Part shown: positions 23,648 through 37,339 of the stretch, in pieces
Layout: each line of letters opens with the position of its first letter
How positions within the stretch are numbered: position 1 is the stretch's first letter
NCBI RefSeq assembly: GCF_003073045.1
Contig: NC_037594.1
Span: 20,590,927-20,654,926, forward strand
Source: Pomacea canaliculata
Taxonomy: Eukaryota; Mollusca; Gastropoda; Architaenioglossa; Ampullariidae
DNA length: 64,000 nt
Direction of reading: 5' to 3'
Program-made: the position numbers and the translations under genes
Notes under the pieces: generated by a model
What the model was told of the DNA's origin: nothing
The model's database searches: none
The model's input: only the letters and a program-made list of their open reading frames with translations

Positions 23648-25914
23648 CTGCATGCTCATCTCAGACTGCCTGAAGACGGAAGCAGTCTCTACGACGAGAT
23701 CACAATCTTTGCATCCACATCAGGCCATCAACGTACACGAGAAAGAGCAGAGGTATTTCTCTGAAACAAAGATTCCGACATGATCGCTGAAATCTCTCCT
23801 GAAACGCCTCCGCAATTCCAGAATAATCAATGCCTTCAGCTAACAACATGTCCCAAAAGATCCTGTAGAAATGGTGTACAGAGGACATCAGCCATCTGGT
23901 ACTCTTTTGAACAGCAACGTCTTTACTGGACATGACGAAATTCAGTTTTAGTTTTCACTTGCATTGATGTCTTCATGTAACAATAGTCTTATCATTCGTA
24001 AGCAATGCTCTGCGTTTCAAGAGATTACAAGGGACTCTTCGAAATTCTCAGCACCGAAGACAAGGTCAAGATCGCCTTCAGCAGATATCGCGTGGGTTAA
24101 GCGAAAGTTTCTGGGTGTCTCTTTGCTTTCTGGAACAGGCCTGTGTGCTAGCAAGAATTGTGCAGCTCTGGCTTAGTGGCGTTGAACTGGTGATAGGTCC
24201 TTAAAAAGAAGCTTAGAGCCTCCTCTGATCACTAATGTTGAATTTTCTTTTGCAAGATTCTGTCCAACCATAATAGTAGAACTCGACACAAACTCTCTTC
24301 TGGGTGGCCTTATGCTGGCGAGTAGAGGTAATTATTAGTCATCAGGCCGCTGGATAATTGAAGCGGTTAAAGATCATGTGGTTGAACATTACATTGTAGT
24401 GAGAGCATTCGCGAGTAGGGCGGGAAAACCGAGTCCCGAGTGATGGCTTCATCAAAGTAGTTGAATCGTTAGTTTTTGGCACCTGCAACGAAAGTAATAA
24501 ATTACAATACTAAGGAATAGTTTCTCCTCGATGCGATTAAAACCCTACTTTTAGCCATGTATTATCTTGTAATGACTTGATTCTATATAGGTAGTTATCA
24601 CTGTTCAAGATCTGAATAAAAGATGTACTCATCACAATTAAAAAATCTTTTCTCATAAATTAATAAATAACTTTTTTTGTTAAAAATTAATCGTCTAATG
24701 TCTAAAATATTCTATTTTTCATTTGAACACAAGAAACAAATCTAGATGAAATCATTATTAATGCCTTAAAACAGATATCATCATACCTTCTTCTCTCAAC
24801 CCGATACTTTTTAAAATTTTTGGGAAAAGAACTTCAGCAAAGGAGAGGTGCTCACAGAAGATACTGGCAACTAGAAAAGTATGGACCCTACCGCTCTACA
24901 CACCAAAACGTTACGAGTCTTTTAATTATTTCTGTTTCATTTCCTCATCCACGCTCCCGATCTTTTGATAATCACATTCTTTTAAAGACACAAAAGACGA
25001 GCACAAACAGTTCTAGCAAATTGCAAAGGTCAAAGGTCTACCTTTTTTTTTGGCAGCGCACGTGGAGGCCATACCTCAGGGCATAGCGCGCCAGAATGTT
25101 AGCGATGGTGCTGCTGGCTGACTTGTGTACCTTGACGAACACCATGCTGGTCATGTTTAAATGTTTTAGTCTGCATCCTCTAGACAGGACCGGGGATCCT
25201 TCCCAGGAAATCAGGTTCGATATATAAGCAGAAACATTAACTCTGCTTGCTCTCGACAATGCCGGGGCGACGGTGATGCTTTGATTCAACTTTCTGGACC
25301 TGGTGACTGAGAAGTCATCTGCAGCTGACTCGTTGAGAAGTGCTTCGTGAAATGAATTATCATTCGCCTTGATGTCTTTACTTAAATTGAAAATCTCCGC
25401 GGACATCAAACTGTTTACACGACTGGCTTTTTCTTTGTCTTTGTCCGATGGTTCCTCAGACTCTTTCTCCGTGCAGGTCTGCTTTGAGGAAAGTCTGTTG
25501 GCTCCGAAATTGTTACTTTCTGGTCTTCACTTTCTGTCCCATTATTTGCCTCGGTCATACGTTGTATAGTTTGAGTTCTGTGGTGAGACCTTCTAAAGAA
25601 ACCTCTCCATCTTTTTCTGATCTTTCGTCGTATTGGATTTTGATGTAGATTTCATTGGTCTCACTGTGGTTATGTTTTTTGGCAGAAGTTTTGTTTCCAT
25701 TTTCAAAATCAAAATATTCTGGACTTTGCAAGCTTTGATCTTTTTTCGTGTCTTTAGCATGCAAAGTTCTGACTGTTTCATCGGAAAAAAGAACATATGC
25801 ACAGAATACGAAGATGAGAATGTTCACAGCCAAAACCAGGTATCCTCTGCAAACATAAAGGTACTTATTAAAACACTTCTTGTGTATATGGTATTGAAAC
25901 ATAGTTACAAACAT
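23648..25914 (-). pseudogene. Galactose-3-O-sulfotransferase-like gene, copy 2, frame-broken
   Basis: This is the same three pieces as copy 1: last exon 24479-23648 (cut by the gap), middle exon up to about 25409 with the same MVFVKVHKSASSTIANIL motif, and N-terminal piece from 25914 with the membrane span GYLVLAVNILIFVFCAYVLF. The last exon is shattered by many one-base insertions and deletions. The middle exon is open over 25038-25409. The stem is again split between frames: one frame reads KTSAKKHNHSETNEIY and the other KNITTVRPMKSTSKS. Because damage is heaviest next to the gap, I think most of it is sequence error rather than decay. It is either a second gene copy or, more likely, the same gene assembled twice. 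Confidence 0.75.
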
Positions 25915-26864
25915 ATTTACAAACCATTAAAATATTCTTGGGTGTTAAATGCTTTTTGTCTTCTAGTTTATATGCCAGATACATCCTGATAGTTATTATC
26001 CAGAAAAAAACCTATTACAATCAATGAATAATCAAAAAGAAAAGTCAGTCTCGACCACATGCAAATTGGCTGTGTATCAAAGACTCCTGAGACAGAAACG
26101 TCTTACATATTAAAAATTAATTTTTTGCTTGGAAAGTCACACGAAGCAGTCAAGAAGGATGAAGTGTGGTCAAACTATGAGTATTAAACTATAGAAGAAT
26201 AAACTTATATTACAGCTCGATTGCTAGTACTGGCTGGTGAGTTTCGCAAACAGACTGGAATAAATAGAGTCTACGTCCACCGAACGTGGGTCAAAATTGA
26301 AAGAAAGAAGTATAAAAAGAGGAAAAAGAAAACTCAAACAAACCCCAAAGGTGTGCACCAAGTGCAATAAAAACTTAAACAGTGTGTTTTTAGTCGAAAC
26401 GGCACAAAAGCCCCAGGAGTTGAAATGTTCTTAGTAAGCCATCAATTTCCCCATTAATATTAATGGCACTCTAGTTTATTAGACTTTTCAACTAATGTGA
26501 AAACTGCATGAAAGTGTATTAAATATTTGACATGATATAGAATATATGCATATAATTATACACATATTTGTGACACACGTGCAGCTTAATATATCAGTAT
26601 AAGCATTGAATCGCCTTTGACTATAGTACTTGTAACAAAGCACTTCTGACTCTTATGTCATGTACACATAACAATACCATAATTCTGAATACTTACAGTC
26701 TGACGAAGGATGAGGCCATTCGTGTTTGTTTGATGAAGCATGACGCCATTTCCAGACGTGCTGCAAGACATGTGCATGTCAGAGTTCACTCCCTACCTCC
26801 CAAAAAATCCACATACACAAACATATTCTCTTATATGTTCTCTTATATGATATATATATATACA

Positions 26865-28439
26865 CAGTGGAACCTCGGTTAGCAAACGCCTCGGATAGCG
26901 AATATTTCAGATAACGAACAAAACATGCGTTAAAAGTTTGTCTCGGATAGCGAACAAAATTTCGGATAACGAACAGCCACGTAAACCACAACGTGACCGA
27001 CCAGCTGTCATCATTCGCGCTCGAGACACAGTTACGATCGGTTGTTCCTTATCTGTGCGCATCCTTCTTATTTAGTGATTTTTGTGCTTTATTTTAATAA
27101 GATAATCCTCAATCATGGCTCCAAAGAAAAGTCTGTAGAAAAGTCTTTCCCTAACAGTGCGATAGGCAATAGGAGCCTAAACATGTTCAATGATAATGTG
27201 ATGTATTACCGAAGAGTTTCACAAAAAAGGCAGAAGGCAACAGACACTGGACAAGTTTTTTCCTTTAACCTCAAAGCGACAGAAAAGGGAAGTTACCCCC
27301 GTTTTTACAATGTCACGTGTGCTCATGGAGGGGGAATCCAATCAGTAATTGTATGTGGGATAGCTGGATTTTGAGCAAGAGTTCGGACAGCCAACAACAA
27401 GAAAAATAAGAAAGTAATACAGATAGAACCCTGCTTATGAAGTCTATCTCAGTAAACTTTATGGGACCCTTGAATTTTCGGGAGAAGGAACAATCGAGAA
27501 GTGACCTCCTCTACATGATGATGATGATGATGAGGAGGAGGATACGTTTCGTGCACCCAGCAACACGTTTTGACCGCCTGTTGCCTTCCAAGTGATGATA
27601 AGCATGGAGGGTTTCTTTGTGTGTGAGATGGCCGAGACCAGTGTGTAAGATCGTACCGTTATGGAGCAGAAGTTTTACATTCTATCAAATGCTGAGGGAT
27701 TTTATTTTCGGTTTAAAAGGAGTCACAAAGCTTTCTTGCTGCATAGAAAACTGTGTGGCATTTAATGATGTTAATATAGAGGAGTGTGTGGAATTTAATG
27801 ATTTCAGTATAGTTGTTGGCATTGCAGGTTCAATTTATGTCTCTCTTGCACGATGAGAAATATTTCATAGCCGGAGCGCTGTTTAATGTTTGAATGACTG
27901 TAGGGGTCTTTCATACAGATTTCACATTAAACTATATCATAGCGACGCAAATAACATTAACAGTAAAAATATTCACAGACAGAAGAAAATAAACACAGAG
28001 GCTACCGGAGTCGGAAAGTCTTACCCGTAAAAAGACTTTATTTTTAAGATTTAGAAAACATCCTTACGAAGATCTTCTGTAAATTCTTCAGTTATTTGTT
28101 TGTACGTTAACTTTGGAAAGATTTACATGTCAGTAAAAAACTAATGATGGAATAATGTCTAATGATACCAGATAATGATACGTTCAAGATAAGACTTGCC
28201 GAATTCAAAGTAATCCACCCTTTCCATTCTCAAGATACACACCCACAAACATCAGCATGCACAGGTCAAGGCCACTCGCACAGACGTCAGAGTTGTACAT
28301 AGCGAATCAACAGGGGCTGAGAACCAATTAAATCTATTTCCTTTATTTCTTATGGGAAAAACTGTTTCGGATAACGAACATTTCGGATAACGAACAACTT
28401 TCCAGAACGGATTATGTTCATTAACCGAGGTTTCCACTG
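26865..28439 (+). mobile_element. Tigger/pogo-like DNA transposon, internally deleted (copy 2)
   Basis: Counterpart of 17336-18866. The ends are cagtggaacctcggttagc and ccgaggtttccactg. The transposase start is legible here: ATG at 27115 reading MAPKKSL and then a stop. The remaining interior has no long frame. Sharing between the two blocks means the insertion predates whatever made the two copies. Confidence 0.8.
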
Positions 28440-29019
28440 TATATATCATGCACATTACTATTTAACAATATTTCATTTAAAAAGCACTTTCATTTGCTCG
28501 AGCATGGTTGTATTGAGAGCATAAAACACCAGATAGAGGTAAGAAGGGGGTAGGGAGGTCAGTAGATTGAGAAAGGAAATTAATATTGATGACCACCCAT
28601 GGGATGTTTGTTCTTCTTCAGATGTAAGATGATGAATATCTACTTTTCAGGTATTTCACTACCAAGTCTTATATACAAGTTCTAGCCAAACTTTCAAATA
28701 CACTTATAGCTCTTTGTACATTCAACAACAGTGTTTTAGGTATTTACACAGGCAAACGCTGTTGTTAAGATGCTCATTTTTTTTATCTCGCTATCCGTTT
28801 GGAGGTGGCAGGGACGCTTTCAAATTCTAAGGTTTCTTTGGGTTATAATCTGTCGACTTGTCGTCGGAAAGTGTTGTTTAGACGAGAAAGCTGTCACGTG
28901 ACTGTCCCTCAACACTATTTCACATCGACCAATCGATGTCTGTCTGTTGGCTAATAACAGCTGTTCGTTCAATTTCTGTCAGGTGTTGTGACGCCGTTTC
29001 CTGATCTCATCGGTTACAT

Positions 29020-30142
29020 CAGCGGTTCTCAACTGTTGGGGGGTGCGACGTGCCTACAAGGGGTCGCGAAGGTGGTCCTTTTTTAAAAGTTTCTTATACT
29101 GGTATTAGTGAAATTAGCTTAGATTGTGTACCGAGTGGTGTGATCAAGGCGCCTTTTGGATTCTCTCATCGCTGAAGTCACACTCTTTTTTAAAAAAAAC
29201 AACAACATTCATTTAGGAAACGACATCATTCACACCTTTCGCTCGCCGTGCTCACTCCTTAGTAACTCTATAGGTCCCTGACATAAGGCCATGACCAGAC
29301 AGTGCGGGTGGGGGCTTAAGAACAACCGATGGCTGCTGCTATGGTGAGAGCTGAACGTTGTGTGCAAGGGAAAGCAACATGGACAAGATGAATGCTTTCG
29401 TCCGAAAATTTCGTTGTGGACGCAAAAGATACAAGAAATATTTTTGATATGTTCCCGTGCTTGTGTAAGTGCAAGGCTGACAACTTGAATCTTGTCAGGT
29501 GAAGAATTAATTATTGACGGACTGCAAGAAGGTTTCAGCATTACTTCGCTGAATTGATGTGACACGATTGGATTCGTAATCCATTTCTGGCTGATCCTAG
29601 CACAAGCGTGCTGTCAGCTCATCGACCTTTCGAGTGATCCTGAAATGGTCAACCAGTGCCACATTCTGGATTAGCGTGGTGAATATCCTCTCCTTTCTGA
29701 GAAAGCAATGAAAGTTCTGCTGCCATTTTCACTTCGTATATGTGTGAGCAAGGATTTTCAGATTGGCAGCACTGAAGTCGAAATACAGAATCGTGTGGAC
29801 GCAGAGGCTGAGCTGCGAATAGCAGTGGGTACAACATCGCACAGGTTCGCTTCTCTATGCAACAGCAAGCAGGCTCAACCTTCTCCTTAGTCAAAGTGAG
29901 TGTCCAATAAAATAATATTTATTAGCACCGCAGAATTGCTTTAGTAAAATTTCATTAACAGTTATACTTTTGCAGATACGAACTTTGTTCTTCCGTTTTG
30001 AATTGCATTGATTTCTCGACGCGGCGTTCGAGGTTAGCTAAGGCCCCCCCCCCTCTTCCACCCGACCTAGCTGGCTAAGGGGGTCGCGGACGTACGGTGT
30101 TCGTCAGGGGGGTCGTCACAAGTAAAAGGTTGAGAACCGCTG
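29020..30142 (+). mobile_element. hAT DNA transposon with 8-bp target duplication
   Basis: The terminal inverted repeats are cagcggttctcaac (29020-29033) and gttgagaaccgctg (ending 30142). They are flanked on both sides by a perfect 8-bp direct repeat, ggttacat (29012-29019 and 30143-30150), the hAT signature. The matching place in the other block, near 19454, has only one such site (ggttatat), so it is the empty site. The ends are followed by gggggtgcg and ggggtcg, as in many animal hAT families. Only the tail of a transposase remains inside. Confidence 0.92.
29640..29890 (+). pseudogene. hAT transposase C-terminus (dimerisation domain remnant)
   Basis: The end of the frame reads SEKAMKVLLPFSLRICVSK, VDAEAELRIAVGTTSHRFA and SLCNSKQAQPS, followed by a stop. 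This matches the C-terminal region of ZBED/SCAND3-type hAT transposases. Upstream sequence still looks transposase-derived, but it is frame-shifted and mostly deleted, so the element cannot move by itself. Confidence 0.75.
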
Positions 30143-30164
30143 GGTTACATGTTATCTACACGTA

Positions 30165-30940
30165 CAGTGAAACCTCGGTTAGCAAACATAATCCGTTCTG
30201 GAAAGTTGTTCGTTATCCGAAACAATTTTTAACCATAAGAAATAAAGGAAATAGATTTAATTGGTTCACAGCCCTCGTTGATTCGCTAATATATGAAAGC
30301 TACAGGCTAAAAGGTATTTTTTTTTAAAAAAAGAACAGTTATAATACAATATAAATGGAGTTAAATAAACATAAAAACATTAACGAAAGCATTTAAACAT
30401 TAGAACACTTGCTGTTTTGACGTGGGTGGATGAAGGTTTGGGGAGGAAGGGGTGGAATTACTGCTAGGATTCCCCCTCCATGAGCACGTGACATTGTAAA
30501 ATCGGGGGTAACTTCCCTTTTCTGTCGCTGTAAGGTTGAAGGAAAAAAACTTGTCCAGTGTCTGTTGCTTCTGCCTTTTTGTAAAACTATTCGGTAATAC
30601 GACATCGCATTAACATTGAACATGTTTAGACTCCTATTGCCTATCGCACTGCTACGGAAAGACTTCTCTACAGACTTTTCTTTGGAGCCATGATTGAGGA
30701 TTTTCTTATTGAAATAAAGTAAAAAATCACTAAATAAGAAGGATGCGCACAGATAAGGAACAACCGATCGTAACTGTGTCTCGAGCGCGAATGATGACAT
30801 GTTGGTCGGTCATGTGTGGTTCACGTGGCTGTTCGTTATCCAAAATTTTGTTCGCTATCCGAGACAAATTTTTTACGAAATATTTGTTCGTTATCCGAAA
30901 TATTCGCTATCCGAGGCGTTCGCTAACCGAGGTTCCACTG
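30165..30940 (-). mobile_element. Second Tigger-like element, inverted, shorter (copy 2)
   Basis: Counterpart of 19479-20239 with better ends: cagtgaaacctcggttagc at 30165 and ccgaggttccactg ending at 30940. Read on the minus strand it has the same cggatagcgaac/cggataacgaac words and the same transposase start (ATGGCTCCAAAGAAAAG near 30692) as the element at 26865. The two elements lie head to head as an inverted pair. Confidence 0.78.
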
Positions 30941-33900
30941 TATTCGCCCAGTAATAATATGCATAAAAAAGAAGACTCACGTTCTTAATGACTTATTTAG
31001 CCTGTGACATGTAGCTGTTTTTTTTAAAATCCAGGATCAGAATCTGTAATAACTGTAACAGCAGCAGCAATAATGTCTCCGACTGTAAAGCAAAACTCCT
31101 TGTGGATGGTGATATGAGGACATCTAAACACTGAGCTGTAATCAATAGTATACACGGTCCCTCACTGCCACGGACGCCGGTGCACTCACAGGCAACACAC
31201 ATACACGACGTCGTACGTGTTCTTTCAAAACACAAAATAAACATTGCTTGAGGCTGTCGACGTAATGTTATAAAAAGCTCGAATGGCTCAGGACTTACAT
31301 ATTACAAAACACGTATGCATAATAATAGCTCGCCTCTACACAATAACTCTATTGGCGACACACAGCTAAGAATACATACAATGTTTATCTTTGGGGCACT
31401 TCTCCGATCAATCACACTTAGCTCTTAATCTTAATCTCAACTCTCGTCGTCTATGTGTAGGAAACACCTGGCTCTCACAGTTCTGTTTATCAACACAAAG
31501 TTTCAATTATATTAGCTCAATGATAATCAGACGTTTAGTGCTACACTTAAGTTTATTTTCGACACGAAGTCAACGGTATACCCGCCTACACACTGCTGGG
31601 TGTCTTACATCAGGCGATCGAGGAGTCGTCTAGATCTAATCATAGATCAGCAGGGCTCTAACACAATTGCCCGTACACACAGAACAATAAACCTTGGCTA
31701 GGCAAGATATTTGCCTGTACACACAGAACAACAAACCTTGGTTATACAAGATATTATTACTGGCATCTACCTTTCTATCTTAAAACACACACACACTCAC
31801 AGCGTTCTCTTTCATGTCCGCCAATGCCGTCTGCTTCCTTTTATATGTCGCGAGAGTGATCTCCCTTTCCTCGCTGACACTCGAGGCTCTTTGTTACATG
31901 TTGTTTACCAGCAGCGAAGGGATTAAGCTAACTTCAAAACAAGTAGGGACGGAACTGATTCGTGACATTCACAAAAAAAGTATACGTATTAACTAGTCAT
32001 GGTGAAATTAAGCACCAGTGAAGTTGGTTTAAAGTTCTTAATTCAGTTAGTTCTGGCTTTCAGTAAGTCTATGACCTGTAGAAATGACTACTTTATCCAG
32101 TTGTAATTATTGACTAAATGTATTAATTTGTACAATTTTGTACCGCTTTGAAATGACTCCTTAGAAGAGCTGTGTATAAAATACAAAAGACAAGCTCGAT
32201 GACTTATTGAAAACATCAATTATAAGCTGAGAGACGGCTGGTACACGTCAAAGATAACTGGAGTTTGTTTATGGTTGTCATTGTCATTGTCTACAGCTGT
32301 TAGCGGATATCATTAAATTTGTCTCCTCTAAGTTCGCGAGCCTACACACACATACACAGTTGCTGTCATTATGTCAGTTTAACTATTCGTTTAGCCTTCC
32401 TACCTCTACATGGGTTATAGAGCAGCACGTTGTCCCGGGAGGTCATCGATTCACTAGTCAAGTTGCGCACACATGTATAAAATATTTGCCTCCACACGCC
32501 CTTCTTCATACGCCAGCTTGTCTCGTTTGCACTAAAACTGCAGATTCGACCTCAGATATGTTCTATTAACTGCCAAAGATTCAACCGGGGGACAATGATG
32601 AAGTAGATGATTACAAAATTGATTAAATCTATGTCTGTTAAACTCATACATATGTCAGCGGAATCTAAGGGTTAAGGATCCTTGGAATGGGATTCTTCGC
32701 CAGCGGCGATCATAAAAAGGGAGAAAAAAGGAAAGGGAGACAAACACGCTTGCCAACATCCTGTGCTTGACTGGCAACAACAAAAGAAAGGAAAAAATAG
32801 CAATTAAAAAAACAGCAGCAACCAAGGTGTTACAAATATTTAGACGCTCACAGAATTTAAATTAAGAAAAGCGGGACTTAAAATATTTATCAACCTCAAG
32901 CTAAGCAAGACACAAAAATTAAACAAACAAAGAAACAAACAAACAAACAAACAAAAAAAAGGACAGGATTTAATGCGTCAGTCAATATTAAATGTCCTTC
33001 ATTTCTAAATAAATCAACCAATGGCTACTTTGCTATTTTTTTTATTATGGAAAAGCCTTTAGTATATTACTCACATACAAATATGCACAATCTCACGATT
33101 TCAAAACCCTGGCGAAGTTTTTAAGAGTCCAAAATAAATTTAGAGCCTAAATACAGTAAATAATATAAACAGGTCTAAAATTCTTTTGGAGCTAAGCTAA
33201 ATGTCATCGTTGCACTTCCAGTTGTCAACAGTGACAGTAAATGTTATTTTTGAGCTACGTATTTCTGGACGCGCTCTTTAATGGGCGAACGTTTTAACAA
33301 TAAATTTGCATTTGTTTGACACACTGACACATGCTGATGCTAGTAAATTTACGCAATACATTACAAATTCCCACAGCAGCGCACTGTATGCTTTGGGAAG
33401 AGCGGCGACAATTTATTGCAAGGATGTCTTTTAGGGGAGATAAGCTGGTTTACCTGCTCCTTGACACAAGACGCTAATGAATTGCTGCCATAATTATGTC
33501 AGCACAATGACAGACAAGTTGAGTGCGAGCTACAGGAAGTCATGTTTTAAAATGTCTCTTACTTCCGCTAAAATGTCCACCGTTCCCTTCCTAGGACACA
33601 GTATGCTAATTCTTGATGTCCATCACTCAGGCAGGTACGGCCATTGGCACTGGAGTGACGACAAGGGATGCGCTCGTAAATGCATGGGTTGTTTGGGTTT
33701 GTTCATGTGTGCATCCGTGGCATTTCAACTGACGTCTTCTTTTGATTTATTTAGAGGATTTAATTGGATAAAATAAGAACAACGAAGAAAGGACAGACAG
33801 ACATTTGTTTTTTGTTGCTTACAGCCGTGCCAGAGGCTATATCTCGAGAAATTCTGCTACACTCAAATGAAACAAAACACAAAAAGTTATGCGGAGAATA

Positions 33901-34780
33901 CTATAAAAATGGAAATAATAAAAAAAAATGATGTAAGACGGAAAAGAACTGAAAATTTCAAGGCGTTAAAAAATACACAAAGGGGGAGACAAAAAATTCA
34001 AAGACTAGCCCACTGAGGCTGTTTGTCAGCCCTAGACGAGGGTGTTTCCTCACGCAAAAACACAAGAAAAAAAAAGACAGGTGGATAGAAAATTGTTTCA
34101 GATAATTACTACTGCATAATGCCAGCTGCAACCCTGCAGTGATCTTTGAATGGTTCGTGAATCCTTGCATGGTATATATAAGGCAGCACTTCATCAGCTA
34201 GAAGAAGGACAAAGCAAAGGGGGGGGGGGGTAGTTTTGCAGAAGGGAAGTAATCATAAATGGTTCACCGTGTCCAGGACAAGATTTTAAGAAGATTAAGC
34301 CTAATCTGCTTCTTCCTCCCTTTCATCTTTGTAAATTTGGTACCTAGTTTTCCCGAATAATTTCTTGAAGAAAAAGGAAGTTTAAAGCACACAGACCACA
34401 CCAGGCCGACAACCAGAGACCTGCTAATGGCGAATGATCCGAACGCCATTTGCTGCAAGAGAAATATCAATAACTTGCATGAAACAACATACTTTACATT
34501 TTTTTTTGCAGGATTGTTAGAAATTTAGATTTTGTATTCTAAATGTTTTATTATAAACAAATAAATATGTTACTACAGAAGAAAATACAGATATTAGTAA
34601 TACACAGGAAAGCCACTATTTTAAACAGATTTGCTTCTCTCATTAAAAGAACGTTTCTCATCATTCGCAGTGAGACAACTGCATAAAAGGTTTCATAATT
34701 AAATCAATCAATTAACCAACAAATATGTGCAAAAGATTTATTTCAGGAAATAAGAAACATGAGCATTGTATTCACAACAG
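30941..34780. other. Gene-free tail of block copy 2
   Basis: No gene is supported. It is the same sequence as 20240-23537 with more bases retained. A CAAA-rich run lies near 32930-32960 and a G run near 34219. Confidence 0.55.
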
Positions 34781-35291
34781 TCACGAAAAGCCAGCCATCA
34801 TGTCAAACTTTATTTCATTTTGCTTGCAGGTGTTTCATTTAAATAATATTTTGTTTCGATTTTAAATTATGATCTAATGTAGGCTGAGTACCGTCGTCAA
34901 ATCTTTTTTCTGCTTACACCCGAAGGGCAAAATTTTTTTTAGATGTATTGTCTTACCTATTATAATCTGACTTTCTCCATAGCTACATCTTCGAAAGATA
35001 GTAAATTGATTGAGCAAATTAACCAATCACTTTCAATGACGTCTTTTCACTCAGTGTAGAAAAGAGAATAGTTTTGGGATCACTGTAGGCAACTGAGAAA
35101 GCTTTCGGAACATCTCTCAAACAATAATCCCTTACTTGTACTTTGCGAAGAGATTGGTGTGAATGTTGTCATGAAGTGGACCGAAGTTATATAAGCAACA
35201 ATGGACCCTCCCGCCCCCTCTTTGTCTCAGGTCCCAAAATTTGTTGGCAAGATGAAACCCTCACAACGAAACCCTCTCCCTCTTGCAGGCC
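34781..35291. other. Short intergenic stretch
   Basis: Unique sequence outside the duplicated block and 3' of Met-rich gene 2. I see no gene or repeat in it. Confidence 0.5.
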
Positions 35292-36045
35292 TTACGCTAC
35301 CGCGTGACCTAACAGCATGGAGGCGATGGGGTTGGAGGTGAGACCCCCTCCGCCATTCATGAGTAGAGGCACCATCATGGCCGCGCTGGGGTCAAATCCG
35401 CTCATCATCATTGGAAGCATCATCTTTATCGCTCCGTGGCCTTGCGTGCCACCGCCTCCTTGGGCCAACATGGCCGGGGCAATAAGCTTGTGGAAGTCGA
35501 TTCCCAGAGCAGAGGACAACATAACCATGCTAAGCGGGTTCTGCAGTGAAAAAGGGGCCTGTACTGGACCTGTGCCGGTTCCCAAGATTGATGGGTCTCC
35601 AAATCCTCCGAAACCTTGACCTGAGCGAAGACAGACACAAAGAAAATCTTCAGGCACGCGAAGTCAGAGTAATCTGAGGATAGGTTAATCATAACTATTG
35701 AGAATTTGCTCAAGATGGAAATGAAATTTACCTTAATGTTGGCGACAAGCTAATGAAACGTGTCACTACTATTAGTTTGAAACAAAAATGACTCTTGGAG
35801 TTAGGGTTAATGATTTTGTTAGAAAAAAACCAGCAGGCATATTGATACAAATTCTAACTTCTGACATCAAGGAAGGAAGGCGTTACACAGAGGGCATGAC
35901 TAATGAGGTGTTGCCATCATGGCATATGTCTACTCCGTGACTTGTGTGCTGATCACTTTGGCCAAATAAAAGCTTCAGGATTGATCCACCCACCCAGAGC
36001 TGTGGAGCAGATACCCAGGAAAATCAGGAGAACTGGAACCTTCAT
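35292..36045 (-). CDS. Met-rich secreted protein 2 (126 aa), novel family
   Basis: Two coding exons on the minus strand: 36045-35994 (donor CTGG|gtgggt) and 35620-35292 (acceptor cttcgctcag). They join in phase 1 and stay open to TAA. The signal peptide is MKVPVLLIFLGICSTALG. The mature protein starts GQGFGGFGDPS, has a Pro/Gly segment (GTGTGPVQAPF), a hydrophobic part with SMVMLSSALGIDF, and then the family hallmark AIKMMLPMMMSGFDPSAAMM with Gly-rich linkers GGGGTQGHG and NGGGG. There is no cysteine and no recognised domain. A 5' UTR exon boundary lies upstream (acceptor tatttgcag, exon from 36107). Intron phase and position equal those of the other two family members, which supports common descent. 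The donor is not a strong consensus, so the first exon boundary is slightly less certain than in gene 3. Confidence 0.82.
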
Positions 36046-37339
36046 GCTGACTGCGAATCTTGTGATTCCCGAGATGCTCGGATGAGGTCAGCAGCAAGCA
36101 GACCCTTCTGCAAATAAAAAATAAATCGTGGTCTTCATTTCTATGATTTCTGTTCTTTTTACCGTAAATACAGGCTTGCTGTGGGGAGAAACAAATGAGT
36201 TCTAGATGGACTATTGGATGATGGGCACGCGCAGGACTGTCGTACTGTTCATGCTTTACAGAAGTGACATGACTTACCCGGGGTTTCTTCTTCCCTTCAT
36301 AAGAGAAGCTATCCAGCTGTTGTGCTGTCGCAAACAGGGTGAATAATTCTTTAATAATACATTTTTAGCCTCGTTTTACTGTAACTTTTACCACTAGAAG
36401 AGGAGGTACGTGTTTAGAGTATGTCCAGATGTAGGTCTTTGTCGGATTTACATGACCGCGTCACCGTGTCAAGAGTTGTGTTTAGGCGTTGCTCGACAAC
36501 CCATGAGTGGAGTGTCTCGAGATGTGGTGTGCACCCAGTGAACCATGTCGGTCGCTGATTTGCTTAAAGAAAACACCGCGATTGCAATTGTCTAAATCTG
36601 TGATGGTTTCAACTTTTACAATCCATCAAATGTTACGATTTAAATTGTGACGTGGCTTACCATGAATGGAGACCATAGTGATGCAAACTGAGTATTTTGT
36701 ATATAAATGCTAAACACAGTTCCTCGAATTTCTTTAAATATTGGACTACAAACAACAGTTAAAAAAGCAGACATAACACTTGCAACACTCTAAATTTTGA
36801 TATCAAGCGTGCTGTTTACGTTATGCAACTAATTTCTTTTTTATTCCCAGTACTATCAACAGGTTTGTTACTAAAGAACAATACTGAATATGTGAAATTC
36901 CACACAAATGTTCACACGACAATAAAACCTTCATAGTCACTATCTAGCCATCACGTTTTAAAGAAAGCCTGTGCACGAAGTGAGCTTAACTGCTTCTCTT
37001 AAACTAAGAGTTAAAAAATATGAATAGAATCATAAGATGATTTATGTATACGTGACAGCTGTGCCGAACATGGTAACAAGCTGCAACGAACTAAACTTAG
37101 AAACAAAGCTGAGGAGAAAAAAAAAGGTAAGAAATAAGCCTCCATGTCAGCAAAGTGAGTATCCGCTGACTGTCACTGGCTTATGAAAGGACATAACCTT
37201 CAAATGAAAGGCGAATGTGTCAGCGGACATTACCTATACATATACATGCACTTCTCAGCCCCCCACACACAATGTCAAATAGGAACATGAAGGACGATAA
37301 CAAATAAGACAAAAAAGATTAGAGACCAGCAGCACATAC

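Larger units (their letters stand above)
23648..34780 (+). repeat. Duplicated block, copy 2 (right of the scaffold gap)
   Basis: Colinear with 14128-23537. The match begins with the first base after the gap (ctgcatgctcatctcag, also at 14128) and fades at about 34780 (cacaacag, also at 23530-23537). It is longer than copy 1 because of the 1.12-kb hAT insertion and because copy 1 lacks many single bases. The first 1 kb here is rich in small indels, as expected for an unpolished contig end. Confidence 0.9.
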
